Of a stretch of DNA of 64,000 bases, positions 43,923 through 51,965 are shown in pieces; positions within the stretch are counted from its first letter, which is position 1; each line of letters begins with the position of its first letter. The stretch is from Lachnospiraceae bacterium A2 (GTDB lineage Bacteria > Bacillota > Clostridia > Lachnospirales > Lachnospiraceae): NCBI GenBank assembly GCA_000403315.2, contig KE159636.1:2978233-3042232 (forward strand), given 5' to 3'. The position numbers and the translations under genes were made by a program. Under the pieces are notes generated by a model. It did not search any database and was not told where the DNA came from. It was given only the letters and a program-made list of their open reading frames with translations.

Positions 43923-44279
43923 TTATGTATACAGTTCCAGACTGATTTCAAGCGCCCTGTCGACTTTCCTCAATATTTCGCTGTCAAGGCGGCATACCCT
44001 GTCCTTAAGCCGCTGCTTGTCAATGGTACGGAGCTGTTCCAAAAGTACCACGGAATCTTTCATCAGGTCGTATTTCGACGCCTCTAATTCCACATGGGTG
44101 GGCAGCTTCGCCTTGTTCATCTTAGACGTAATCGCCGCGCAGATGACGGTAGGGCTATGGCGGTTCCCAATGTCGTTCTGAATAATCAGCACCGGGCGCA
44201 CCCCGCCCTGCTCGGACCCTATGACTGGGCGCAAATCTGCATAATAAATATCTCCTCTATGAATAACCACTTTCCTCAC
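43923..44279 (-). CDS. mazF: MazF/PemK-family mRNA interferase
   Basis: This protein of about 118 residues matches MazF/NdoA endoribonucleases, which cut mRNA at short sites. Seen are [39 protein letters not shown] and [18 protein letters not shown], then [11 protein letters not shown]. In Firmicutes the gene usually follows alr with a small antitoxin gene between; here the 225-base gap to alr shows no antitoxin-like frame. The start is uncertain: GTG 44279 or GTG 44270, both without a strong spaced site. The toxin motifs look intact. An antitoxin elsewhere, or a diverged one, would be needed for safe expression. Confidence 0.93.
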   Translation of the reverse strand: MRKVVIHRGDIYYADLRPVIGSEQGGVRPVLIIQNDIGNRHSPTVICAAITSKMNKAKLPTHVELEASKYDLMKDSVVLLEQLRTIDKQRLKDRVCRLDSEILRKVDRALEISLELYT

Positions 44280-44360
44280 ACTCCAAAACTTTATAGGTTA
44301 TTTCCTATTCTTCCCAATTTTTTCGTGTGTATACCGGCCGCCTGCCAAATTTTTTCCCGC

Positions 44361-44461
44361 GGGCAATGAGCCATGCAGCCGCACTTTGCGCTGGTATTTA
44401 GCTGCCGCAGGCAGTATCCACAGGGCAATGAGCCATGCAGCCGCACTTTGCGCTGGTATTT
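44361..44461. repeat. 39-base direct repeat between alr and mazF
   Basis: Two identical 39-base copies (GGGCAATGAGCCATGCAGCC and on, to GGTATTT) lie at 44361-44399 and 44423-44461, with a 62-base period. The whole gap 44280-44504 contains these and no supportable gene. Confidence 0.8.
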
Positions 44462-44504
44462 GGCCGCTCCGGCGGAAAGCAGGAGGTTCTTGCACTGGGA
44501 AGCC

Positions 44505-45674
44505 CTACTCCCCAAAATAGTCCTTTGCCTGCACTGCTTCCCCGCCCTTTTTATAAACCCTTGGGATACGTTTGCCCAGATCACAGGCAAATTCATAGTT
44601 GAACCTGCCGGAAAGTTCCCCAATCCCCTCCATGGTAATGGTTTCTGCGCCGTCCGTCCCAACCAATGTCACTATGTCCCCTTCCGCCGCTTCCGGGATA
44701 TCCGTCACATCCACCATAAACTGGTCCATGCAAATGCGGCCGCAGATGGGCGCCCTACGCCCATGGACCAGCACATAGCCCCGGTTGGAAAGGCTCCTTG
44801 GGTAGCCGTCCCCATAACCCACTGGGATGGTGGCAATCCTCTGGTTCCCTGATGTTTCATAAGTTGCGCCATAGCTGACTGCCCTGCCCTGTTCCAGTTC
44901 TTTCAGGAACACAATGCAGCTTTTCAGGGAAAGGGCTGGGCGTAAGCTTATGTTTTCCTTCTGCACCTCGCTGGAAGGCCACATGCCATACAGGCTGATT
45001 CCAGCCCGCACCAGGTCCATATGGGCTTCTGGCATGTCAATGATAGCCGCGCTGTTGGAGCAGTGGGCTATGGGGATGGAAATTCCATACCCTGCCAGCA
45101 TCTTTTGCATGGCGCCGAACCTTTCCATCTGGCTTATTGCCATGGACTTGTCTTTTGCGTCGGATTTAGCAAAATGGGTAAAAAGCCCTTCTACTATGAT
45201 ATGCCCCATCCCGGCAATCTGTGCCACTTCCCCTGCCGCCTTCTCGGTAGCCTGAAACCCCAGGCGGCTTAGCCCGGTATCAATTTTCACATGGACGGGA
45301 AGGCTTGTTCCCTGGCGGCTTAAAAATTCTTCCAGCCCTTCGGCCTGCTGCAGGGAATAAATGGTGGGGCGGATCTCCTGTCCCACCAGTCCCTGGTACT
45401 GCTCCGGGAATACGGCCCCCAGTACCAATATGGGCTTTTCCAGCCCATTCCGCCGCAAAATCCAGGCCTCCTCTGCCGTTGCAACTGCATAGCCCCAGAC
45501 GATGCCCAGCGGTTCCAGTTCTTTCCCTATGGGAACCGCGCCATGGCCATAGCCGTCCGCCTTGATGACTGCCATAATTTTTGCGCCTGCTGCAATATGC
45601 CGCCCCATTTGCCCCACATTATAAAGTATTGCATCCAAATCAATTTCCGCAACTGCCCTGCGATATAAATTCAT
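44505..45674 (-). CDS. alr: Alanine racemase
   Basis: This 389-residue PLP enzyme makes D-alanine for peptidoglycan. The PLP lysine is in IMAVIKADGYGHGAVPIGKE (about residue 39), and the catalytic Tyr is in AVSYGATYETSG. Other conserved parts are HVKIDTGLSRLGF, HCSNSAAIIDMP, RAGISLYGMWPS and ICGRICMDQFMVDVTDIP. The start overlaps the nnr stop (ATGA), so the two genes are coupled. Confidence 0.96.
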   Translation of the reverse strand: MNLYRRAVAEIDLDAILYNVGQMGRHIAAGAKIMAVIKADGYGHGAVPIGKELEPLGIVWGYAVATAEEAWILRRNGLEKPILVLGAVFPEQYQGLVGQEIRPTIYSLQQAEGLEEFLSRQGTSLPVHVKIDTGLSRLGFQATEKAAGEVAQIAGMGHIIVEGLFTHFAKSDAKDKSMAISQMERFGAMQKMLAGYGISIPIAHCSNSAAIIDMPEAHMDLVRAGISLYGMWPSSEVQKENISLRPALSLKSCIVFLKELEQGRAVSYGATYETSGNQRIATIPVGYGDGYPRSLSNRGYVLVHGRRAPICGRICMDQFMVDVTDIPEAAEGDIVTLVGTDGAETITMEGIGELSGRFNYEFACDLGKRIPRVYKKGGEAVQAKDYFGE

Positions 45675-47227
45675 TTCCTACCTTCCTTTGCTTCCCTGTT
45701 TTCCTTGCTGTGGAGGACAGCCCGGATTCCTCCTAAAATATCTCTCGCAGTCATCCCGTAAGCCCCTGCTTCCGCTGCCTGCCTGTCTGCCGCAGCCCCA
45801 TGGAGATATACCCCTACGGGGGCTGCCTGCCCTGGTTCCATCCCCTGGGCAATAAGCCCTGCCAGTACCCCTGACAGCACGTCCCCAGACCCTGCGGTTG
45901 CCATTCCATGGTTCCCGCTGGTATTGACATACGCACGGCCATCCGGCAGCGCCGTAACTGTCCTTGCATCTTTCAGCACGCATACCACATGGTATTCTGC
46001 CGCAAATGCGCGGGCTTCCTGCAAAAGGCCCTGCTGGATTTTGGGTATGCTGCTCCCGGTAAGCCTTGCCATCTCCCCTAAATGGGGCGTTACAATCACT
46101 GGCGCTTTGGCTTCTTTCAGCCATTCCGGGGATTCTGCTGCAAGATTCAGCCCATCCGCATCCAAAACGACTGGGATTTCCGCCTTTTTCAAAAGATGCT
46201 TTATCAGCCTTCTGGCCCTTTTCCCTGTCCCAAGGCCTGGCCCTGCTGCTGCCACTGTCGCCCAGGAAAGGGCTTCTTCCAATTGCTTTTCTAAGTTCTC
46301 CTCCTGCCCTGGCTGGTTCCCTGCCCCGCCATACGTTGTCAGGATTGCTTCCGGGAGGAGCGCCTGCAGAATTTCCCGGTTGGCTTCCTCTGTAAAAACC
46401 CGTACCATCCCGGCCCCTGTAACATATGAGGCCATCCCGCTTAAAAAGGCGGCCCCAGCCATGTTTTTCTGCCCGGCTATGGTAAGGACTTTCCCAAAAG
46501 TGCCTTTGTTGGAATACGGCGCCCTTGCCGGGATTAAGCCAATATCTTCGGTTCCCAGGGCAAATACCGACGGCTGTTCCCCCAGGAAGCTGTGGCGGCT
46601 TATCCCAATCTCTTTTACAAGGACCCTGCCGGCATATTCCGCCCCCGGGTACAGCAGCAGCCCCAGCTTGGCATAGGCAAACGCCACTGTCACATCTGCC
46701 CGGAACCCTATCCCCATCACTGCCCCGGTATCTGCGTGGATGCCGGAGGGGATATCCACGGCAACCTTCAGCCCCGTTTTCCGGTTCATGCCCTCAATGT
46801 ATTCCCGGTAAACCCCCTGCAGCTCCCTTGTAAGCCCAATCCCAAACAGCGCATCCACAATTACGCCGAACTCCTGGCTGGGCATGGCGTCTGTTATGGC
46901 AATCCCGTACTTGCTTAAGATCTCCTTCTGCACCTTTGTTTCTTCTGATAATTTCCCATTGCCCGGGGGCATAAGGATGGTGGTTTCGTAGCCCCTCTGC
47001 CAGAGGATCCGCCCAATGGCAAGCCCGTCCCCGCCGTTGTTCCCATGCCCGCAGGCAATCAGGGCAGAACGCTCCCGTTCCCTGCCCTGCCCTGCAAAAT
47101 ACCCTTCAATTTCTTCTGCCACGCCCAGGGCTGCCCGTTCCATCAATACGAGGGAAGGCACCCCGAATGTTTCTATGGTATTCTTATCGCACTGTTTCAT
47201 TTGGCTGCCGGTAACCAAAATTTCCAT
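45671..47227 (-). CDS. nnr: Bifunctional NAD(P)H-hydrate repair enzyme
   Basis: This 518-residue fusion repairs damaged NADH/NADPH. The N-terminal YjeF epimerase domain has SQMKQCDKNTIETFGVPSLV, ACGHGNNGGDGLAIGRIL and VDALFGIGL. The C-terminal ADP/ATP-dependent dehydratase domain has GKVLTIAGQKNMAGAAFLSG, ILTTYGG and GMATAGSGDVLSGVLAGLIA. ATG 47227 is preceded by GGAGG. It lies between a coiled-coil gene and alr in the rex run, a setting common in Firmicutes. Confidence 0.94.
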   Translation of the reverse strand: MEILVTGSQMKQCDKNTIETFGVPSLVLMERAALGVAEEIEGYFAGQGRERERSALIACGHGNNGGDGLAIGRILWQRGYETTILMPPGNGKLSEETKVQKEILSKYGIAITDAMPSQEFGVIVDALFGIGLTRELQGVYREYIEGMNRKTGLKVAVDIPSGIHADTGAVMGIGFRADVTVAFAYAKLGLLLYPGAEYAGRVLVKEIGISRHSFLGEQPSVFALGTEDIGLIPARAPYSNKGTFGKVLTIAGQKNMAGAAFLSGMASYVTGAGMVRVFTEEANREILQALLPEAILTTYGGAGNQPGQEENLEKQLEEALSWATVAAAGPGLGTGKRARRLIKHLLKKAEIPVVLDADGLNLAAESPEWLKEAKAPVIVTPHLGEMARLTGSSIPKIQQGLLQEARAFAAEYHVVCVLKDARTVTALPDGRAYVNTSGNHGMATAGSGDVLSGVLAGLIAQGMEPGQAAPVGVYLHGAAADRQAAEAGAYGMTARDILGGIRAVLHSKENREAKEGRK

Positions 47228-47313
47228 AACGGCCCTCCTATCCGGATGCCCGTATGCCACGGGGCGCCCGATCCAAAAAAGACACTCCTAGCGTTTCCGC
47301 TAAGACTGCCTTT

Positions 47314-47940
47314 TTACTTTCCTGTTTTCTTATATTCGTCCCTATATTTCAAATCAAAGGCACCTGTCACCTGGGCGCCAAAAACGTCATGGAGGTACGC
47401 ATAGATCTCCCTGTTCTTGTCTTCAATGGCCTCTTTGCGGATGACTTTTTTCTTCAATTCCATACGGGTCTTGGAAATCCAGACAGCCAGTTCTTCTTTT
47501 TCTTTCTCATTGCTGTCCATAATGCCATAGCAATATTCCATGGTTTCCACCATTAACTGGTCATTGTCCATCTTCATCAGGTCCCCGATGCCCTCAAGTT
47601 CCTGCCGCGCCGATTCCATCCGCTGGTTGATTTCCGTAATCAGCCTCCGGTCTTCCTGAAGCCTTGGGGTTTCCTGCCCACGTTCCCCGATTTCGTCCAT
47701 ATTTACCACAATGTTTTTCATTAATTTATTCTTTATGGACCTTAACTCCTTAAGCTCCTGGGTCAGATGCCCCTGCCTGGACAAATGCCTGCTGACTTTT
47801 TGCTCCAGCTTTGCCACCTCTTTGGGTTTCACGCCGTCCTCAAATAGATGGTGCCATTTCTGGTCCAGCACCAGGGGAGGAAGGTTCTTATTCTGTGCAA
47901 TTTGGGCAAATCCATGGCCCGTACTCTTTTTCTTGCTCAT
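47314..47940 (-). CDS. Unrecognised coiled-coil protein next to rex
   Basis: This 208-residue soluble protein is mostly charged helix (KEVAKLEQKVSRHLSRQGHL, TQELKELRSIKNKLMKNIVV, TEINQRMESARQELEGIGDL). It ends with a less charged part (EIYAYLHDVFGAQVTGAFDL). No family was recognised. It starts 4 bases after the rex stop and is probably translated with it; the site before the ATG (AAGAAGTG) is weak. An upstream ATG 13 codons earlier would overlap rex. Confidence 0.7.
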   Translation of the reverse strand: MSKKKSTGHGFAQIAQNKNLPPLVLDQKWHHLFEDGVKPKEVAKLEQKVSRHLSRQGHLTQELKELRSIKNKLMKNIVVNMDEIGERGQETPRLQEDRRLITEINQRMESARQELEGIGDLMKMDNDQLMVETMEYCYGIMDSNEKEKEELAVWISKTRMELKKKVIRKEAIEDKNREIYAYLHDVFGAQVTGAFDLKYRDEYKKTGK

Positions 47941-47944
47941 ATGA

Positions 47945-48589
47945 TCACTTCTTGTCTTTCGGTTTTTCTGTTTTTTCAATGTTATAGGACAACTGCATCA
48001 GGCTGTCTGAAAGGTGCACGTTTTCTACCACCACATGCCCAGGCAGCTCCAAATCCAAATGGGCAAAATTCCAGATTGCCCGAATCCCAAGGCTAACCAG
48101 CTTATTTGCTACCTCGTCCGCCTTTTCCTTCGGCAGCGTCAGCGCTGCAATGTCCACCTGGTTTTCCTTCAGGAAGCCTTCCAGTTCTTCCATCATGCGG
48201 ATTTTAATTCCCCTGACGGAAATTCCCTTCAGCGCCGGGTTCACGTCAAACAGCCCGTTGATAACAAACCCTCTTTTTTCAAATTTGAGGTAATTGGCCA
48301 GGGCCTGCCCAAGGTTCCCTGCACCTACCACAATGATATTGTGCTGCCGGTCCATCCCCAGGATCTTGCCAATCTCATCATAAAGATACTTTACATTATA
48401 CCCATACCCCTGCTGGCCGAACCCGCCGAAATTATTCAGGTCCTGGCGTATCTGGGATGCAGTTACCCGCATCCTTGCGCTCAGTTCATTGGAGGAAATC
48501 CGCTCGGCCCCATCATCCAGAAGTTCCCCCAAATACCTGTAATACCGCGGCATCCTCCGAATGACTGCCTGTGATATTTCTTTCTCCAT
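47945..48589 (-). CDS. rex: Redox-sensing transcriptional repressor Rex
   Basis: This 214-residue repressor binds NADH or NAD+ and leaves DNA when NADH is high. The N-terminal winged helix has VIRRMPRYYRYLGELLDDGA and ELSARMRVTASQIRQDLNNF with GGFGQQGYGYNV. The Rossmann domain has IIVVGAGNLGQALANYL, FDVNPALKG and a late AIWNFAHLDLELPG. ATG 48589 follows AGGAGGAAC. It has a consensus promoter and is the first gene of the run. A good candidate Rex site lies in the hydCBA promoter at 3196-3213. Confidence 0.96.
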   Translation of the reverse strand: MEKEISQAVIRRMPRYYRYLGELLDDGAERISSNELSARMRVTASQIRQDLNNFGGFGQQGYGYNVKYLYDEIGKILGMDRQHNIIVVGAGNLGQALANYLKFEKRGFVINGLFDVNPALKGISVRGIKIRMMEELEGFLKENQVDIAALTLPKEKADEVANKLVSLGIRAIWNFAHLDLELPGHVVVENVHLSDSLMQLSYNIEKTEKPKDKK

Positions 48590-48642
48590 TGCTGTTCCTC
48601 CTGCCCAATACATCATTATATTCTTATGACATATATTCTTAT

Positions 48643-48671
48643 ATTATAATAACTTGGGGAATGGATGTCAA
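48643..48671 (-). promoter_or_regulatory. Consensus promoter of the rex run
   Basis: On the minus strand TTGACA (48671..48666) and TATAAT (48648..48643) are both perfect and 17 bases apart, about 55 bases before the rex ATG. A direct repeat ATATTCTTAT lies downstream of the -10 box (near 48618-48642). Confidence 0.85.
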
Positions 48672-48754
48672 TGTGTGAAAAATTTTACGCTGTGGATGCG
48701 GCACTCAGTTCCGGGCGGAAAGCAGGTTTGCCTGACTATAAACGTGCCAGTAAG

Positions 48755-50677
48755 CTAACCTTCCTCCAATTCCATCAGTTCCTCCCACTTCCCATACAGC
48801 TCCTCCAGTTCCTTCTGCTTCTCCTCATACTCCTGATGGAGTTCCTGCAGTTTCGCAGAATTTGTCGCAACCTCGCTGTCCGAAAACGCCTCCTCCAGCT
48901 CCTTGATGCGCCCCTCCGCCTTCTCAATGCTGTCTTCGGTCCGTTTCCGGTCATTTTCCAGCTTCCGCTGCCTTGCCTGCTCCTCTTTTTTCTGCTTCCA
49001 GTCCGCCTTGCCGCTGCTGACAGGCCCGGCGCTTTGCTCTGCTTCCTGTTCCGGGGCGTAAATCTGGGTGAGTTCCTTGCATTTTTCCAAATAATAATCG
49101 TAATTCCCAAGATAATTCACAAGGGTTTCCCCTGTTAAATCCAGAATCCGTGTAGCCGCCTTGTTGATAAAATACCGGTCATGGGACACGAAAAGCACCG
49201 TCCCCGTATAACGGTTTAAGGCCTGCTCCAAAATTTCCTTGGAAGTAATGTCCAGATGATTGGTGGGCTCGTCCAAAATCAAAAAATTAGCTTCGGAAAG
49301 CATAAGCTTCGCCAGGGACACGCGCCCCCGCTCCCCGCCGCTCAGTTCAGAAATCCGCTTAAACACCTCGTCCCCGGTAAAAAGGAAGGCTGCCAGCACA
49401 TTCCTGATTTCCGTATTGGTTAAGCTGGGATAGGCGTCTGAAATTTCTTCCACCAGGGTTTTTTCCCGATGGAGCACCTGATGCTCCTGGTCGTAGTACC
49501 CGATGTGGACGTTTGCGCCCAGCTTTATGGTCCCGCCGTCTGCCGGAACCATGCCGTTGATAATTTTTAAAATCGTGGTTTTCCCCGTCCCATTATCCCC
49601 AATCAGGGCAACACGCTCGCCCCGTTTTAATGCAAAAGACAAATCCCCAAAAAGCTGCTGGCCGGGATAGGCTTTTGCCAGATGCTCCACGGAAAGCACG
49701 TCGTTGCCGCTGGCAATCCGCGGCTCCAGGTTCAAGTGGATATCGGTATTTTCCTCGGTGGGCTTTTCCAGCCGTTCCATTTTGTCCAGCATTTTTTCCC
49801 GGCTTTCTGCACGGCGGATGGATTTTTCCCGGTTAAAGGATTTTAATTTTGCAATGACTTCTTCCTGATGCTTGATTTCCCGCTGCTGGTTGTAATACTG
49901 CTTTAGCTGGGCTTCCCGGACCTGCGCCCTTTTTACCGCGTAATCGCTGTAGTTCCCAGAAAAAACAGACACTTTCGTCCGATCCAATTCCACTACCTTG
50001 TGCACCACCCGGTCCAGGAAATAGCGGTCATGGCATACGATTACCACGGCTCCCCGGTAATTCAGGAGGAAGGTTTCCAGCCATGTGATGGACCCAATGT
50101 CCAGATGGTTGGTGGGCTCGTCCAGCAGGATCACGTCCGGCTTTGTTACCAGGAGCTTCCCTAGGCATACCCTTGTGCGCTGGCCCCCGGAAAGCTCCTG
50201 CATATGCTTTTGGAATTCCCCTTCCGAAAAACCAAGGCCTTTCAGCACCCCTACGATCTCGCTTTTATAGGAAGGGCCTCCCTTCTGCTCGAACTCAAGG
50301 CTCCGGCGGTTATAAGCGTCCATTAATTTTTCCAGCGCTTCCCCTTTGGCCCGGCTCATCTCCTGCTCCATGGAAATTAATTCCTGCTGCATGGCCGTCA
50401 GTTCTTCCCGGGCGGAAAGCACCTCCTCGTAAATGGTCCGGTTCCCGGCAATGTCCGGGTTCTGGGGCAGGTAGCCGATGGTCTTATTTTTTGCCAGCAC
50501 CACTTCCCCTTCATCCGCTTCCAGCTCTCCCATAATAATCCGGAGCAGGGTGGTTTTCCCTGCCCCATTAATTCCTACAATTGCCGCCTTCTCATACTCC
50601 TCAATATGGAAGGACGCATGTTGTATGATTTCATCGGTGCCAAAGGCTTTGCTGATATTTTGGCAGGCTAAAATCAT
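48755..50677 (-). CDS. ABC-F family ATPase
   Basis: This 640-residue soluble protein has two ABC ATPase domains and no membrane segments. Walker A motifs are VGINGAGKTTLLRI and IGDNGTGKTTILKI. The signatures are ELSGGQRTRVCLGK and ELSGGERGRVSLAK, each followed by LLDEPTNHLDI or ILDEPTNHLDI. The linker between the domains is basic and helical (YYNQQREIKHQEEVIAKLKS), and a C-terminal coiled coil closes the protein. ABC-F proteins act on the ribosome, as translation factors or antibiotic protectors; which one is not clear. It is 12 bases after icd on the same strand. Confidence 0.93.
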   Translation of the reverse strand: MILACQNISKAFGTDEIIQHASFHIEEYEKAAIVGINGAGKTTLLRIIMGELEADEGEVVLAKNKTIGYLPQNPDIAGNRTIYEEVLSAREELTAMQQELISMEQEMSRAKGEALEKLMDAYNRRSLEFEQKGGPSYKSEIVGVLKGLGFSEGEFQKHMQELSGGQRTRVCLGKLLVTKPDVILLDEPTNHLDIGSITWLETFLLNYRGAVVIVCHDRYFLDRVVHKVVELDRTKVSVFSGNYSDYAVKRAQVREAQLKQYYNQQREIKHQEEVIAKLKSFNREKSIRRAESREKMLDKMERLEKPTEENTDIHLNLEPRIASGNDVLSVEHLAKAYPGQQLFGDLSFALKRGERVALIGDNGTGKTTILKIINGMVPADGGTIKLGANVHIGYYDQEHQVLHREKTLVEEISDAYPSLTNTEIRNVLAAFLFTGDEVFKRISELSGGERGRVSLAKLMLSEANFLILDEPTNHLDITSKEILEQALNRYTGTVLFVSHDRYFINKAATRILDLTGETLVNYLGNYDYYLEKCKELTQIYAPEQEAEQSAGPVSSGKADWKQKKEEQARQRKLENDRKRTEDSIEKAEGRIKELEEAFSDSEVATNSAKLQELHQEYEEKQKELEELYGKWEELMELEEG

Positions 50678-50689
50678 GGTATCCTCTCC

Positions 50690-51898
50690 TTATCCCATTC
50701 CTTCCAGCGTTTCCCGGATGGCCTTTATAAAGCCCTCGCTGTTTAACACAGTCGGATTTTCCAATGTGGTAATCAAGGCCAGATCCTTGGTCATTTTCCC
50801 AGCTTCAATGGTAGAAAGGCATGCCTGCTCCAGCTTGTCCGCAAAGGTGCAGAGTTCTGGCAGGCTGTCCAGCTCCCCACGTTTCCTCAACGCCCCTGTC
50901 CATGCAAAAATCGTTGCCACGGAATTTGTTGAAGTTTCTTCCCCATTTAAATGCTTGTAATAGTGGCGCTGCACGGTCCCATGGGCTGCTTCATATTCGT
51001 AGTACCCTTCTGGCGATACCAAAACGGAAGTCATCATAGCTAAGGAGCCGAAGGCAGAACTTACCATGTCGCTCATTACGTCCCCGTCATAATTTTTGCA
51101 TGCCCAGATAAAGCCGCCCTCCGCCTTCATAATCCGGGCAACCGCGTCGTCAATCAGGGTGTAAAAATATTCAATTCCGGCTTCTTTGAATTTCCCATCG
51201 TATTCCTTATCATAGATTTCCTGGAAAATATCCTTAAAGGTATGGTCGTATTTCTTGGAAATGGTGTCCTTGGTGGCAAACCACAAATCCTGCCTGGTGT
51301 CCAATGCAAAATTAAAGCAGCTCCTTGCAAAGCTCTCAATGGAGCCGTTTAAGTTGTGCTGCCCCTGGACAATGCCTGCCCCGGTAAATTCATGGATTAA
51401 TTCCCTTGTCTGGGTGCCGTCCTCTGCGGTATATACCAGCTCGCATTTCCCAGCCCCCGGGATTTTCAGCTCGCTTGCCTTGTATACGTCCCCATAAGCG
51501 TGGCGGGCAATGGTGATGGGCTTTTTCCAGTTCCTGACGCATGGCTCAATGCCTTTTACCGTAATGGGCGCGCGGAATACCGTCCCGTCCAAAATGGCGC
51601 GGATCGTCCCGTTGGGGCTTTTCCACATCTGCTTTAAGTCGTATTCCTCCATGCGGGCTGCATTGGGGGTAATGGTGGCGCACTTTACGGCTACCCCATA
51701 TTTCCTGGTGGCATTGGCGGAATCGAAGGTCACCTGGTCGTCGGTTTCGTTCCGGTATTCCAGCCCCAAATCATAGTATTCGGTCTTTAAGTCCACAAAG
51801 GGGCAGATTAATTCGTCCTTAATCATTTTCCAGAGGATGCGGGTCATTTCGTCCCCATCCATTTCTACTAAAGGCGTTGTCATTTTAATTTTTTCCAT
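50690..51898 (-). CDS. icd: NADP-dependent isocitrate dehydrogenase
   Basis: This 402-residue enzyme converts isocitrate to 2-oxoglutarate. It is the dimeric type also found in eukaryotes: [60 protein letters not shown], then [20 protein letters not shown] and [23 protein letters not shown] precedes ATG 51898. A promoter overlaps the end of the upstream transglutaminase gene. It supplies 2-oxoglutarate for glutamate synthesis. Confidence 0.95.
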   Translation of the reverse strand: MEKIKMTTPLVEMDGDEMTRILWKMIKDELICPFVDLKTEYYDLGLEYRNETDDQVTFDSANATRKYGVAVKCATITPNAARMEEYDLKQMWKSPNGTIRAILDGTVFRAPITVKGIEPCVRNWKKPITIARHAYGDVYKASELKIPGAGKCELVYTAEDGTQTRELIHEFTGAGIVQGQHNLNGSIESFARSCFNFALDTRQDLWFATKDTISKKYDHTFKDIFQEIYDKEYDGKFKEAGIEYFYTLIDDAVARIMKAEGGFIWACKNYDGDVMSDMVSSAFGSLAMMTSVLVSPEGYYEYEAAHGTVQRHYYKHLNGEETSTNSVATIFAWTGALRKRGELDSLPELCTFADKLEQACLSTIEAGKMTKDLALITTLENPTVLNSEGFIKAIRETLEGMG

Positions 51899-51935
51899 TT
51901 TATATTCCTCCTGTTCCCTGTATAATCCTTGGATA

Positions 51936-51965
51936 ATTGTATACATTTATGGGTTTTTCTGTCAA
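51936..51965 (-). promoter_or_regulatory. Promoter of icd
   Basis: On the minus strand TTGACA (51965..51960) and TACAAT (51941..51936) are 18 bases apart. The -35 box overlaps the last codons of the transglutaminase gene. It lies about 40 bases before the icd ATG. Confidence 0.6.

Noticed and set aside
44361-44461. Possible start of a CRISPR array (two 39-base identical copies with a 23-base spacer)
   Set aside because: Only two copies, a short spacer and no cas genes nearby; better read as a plain direct repeat.
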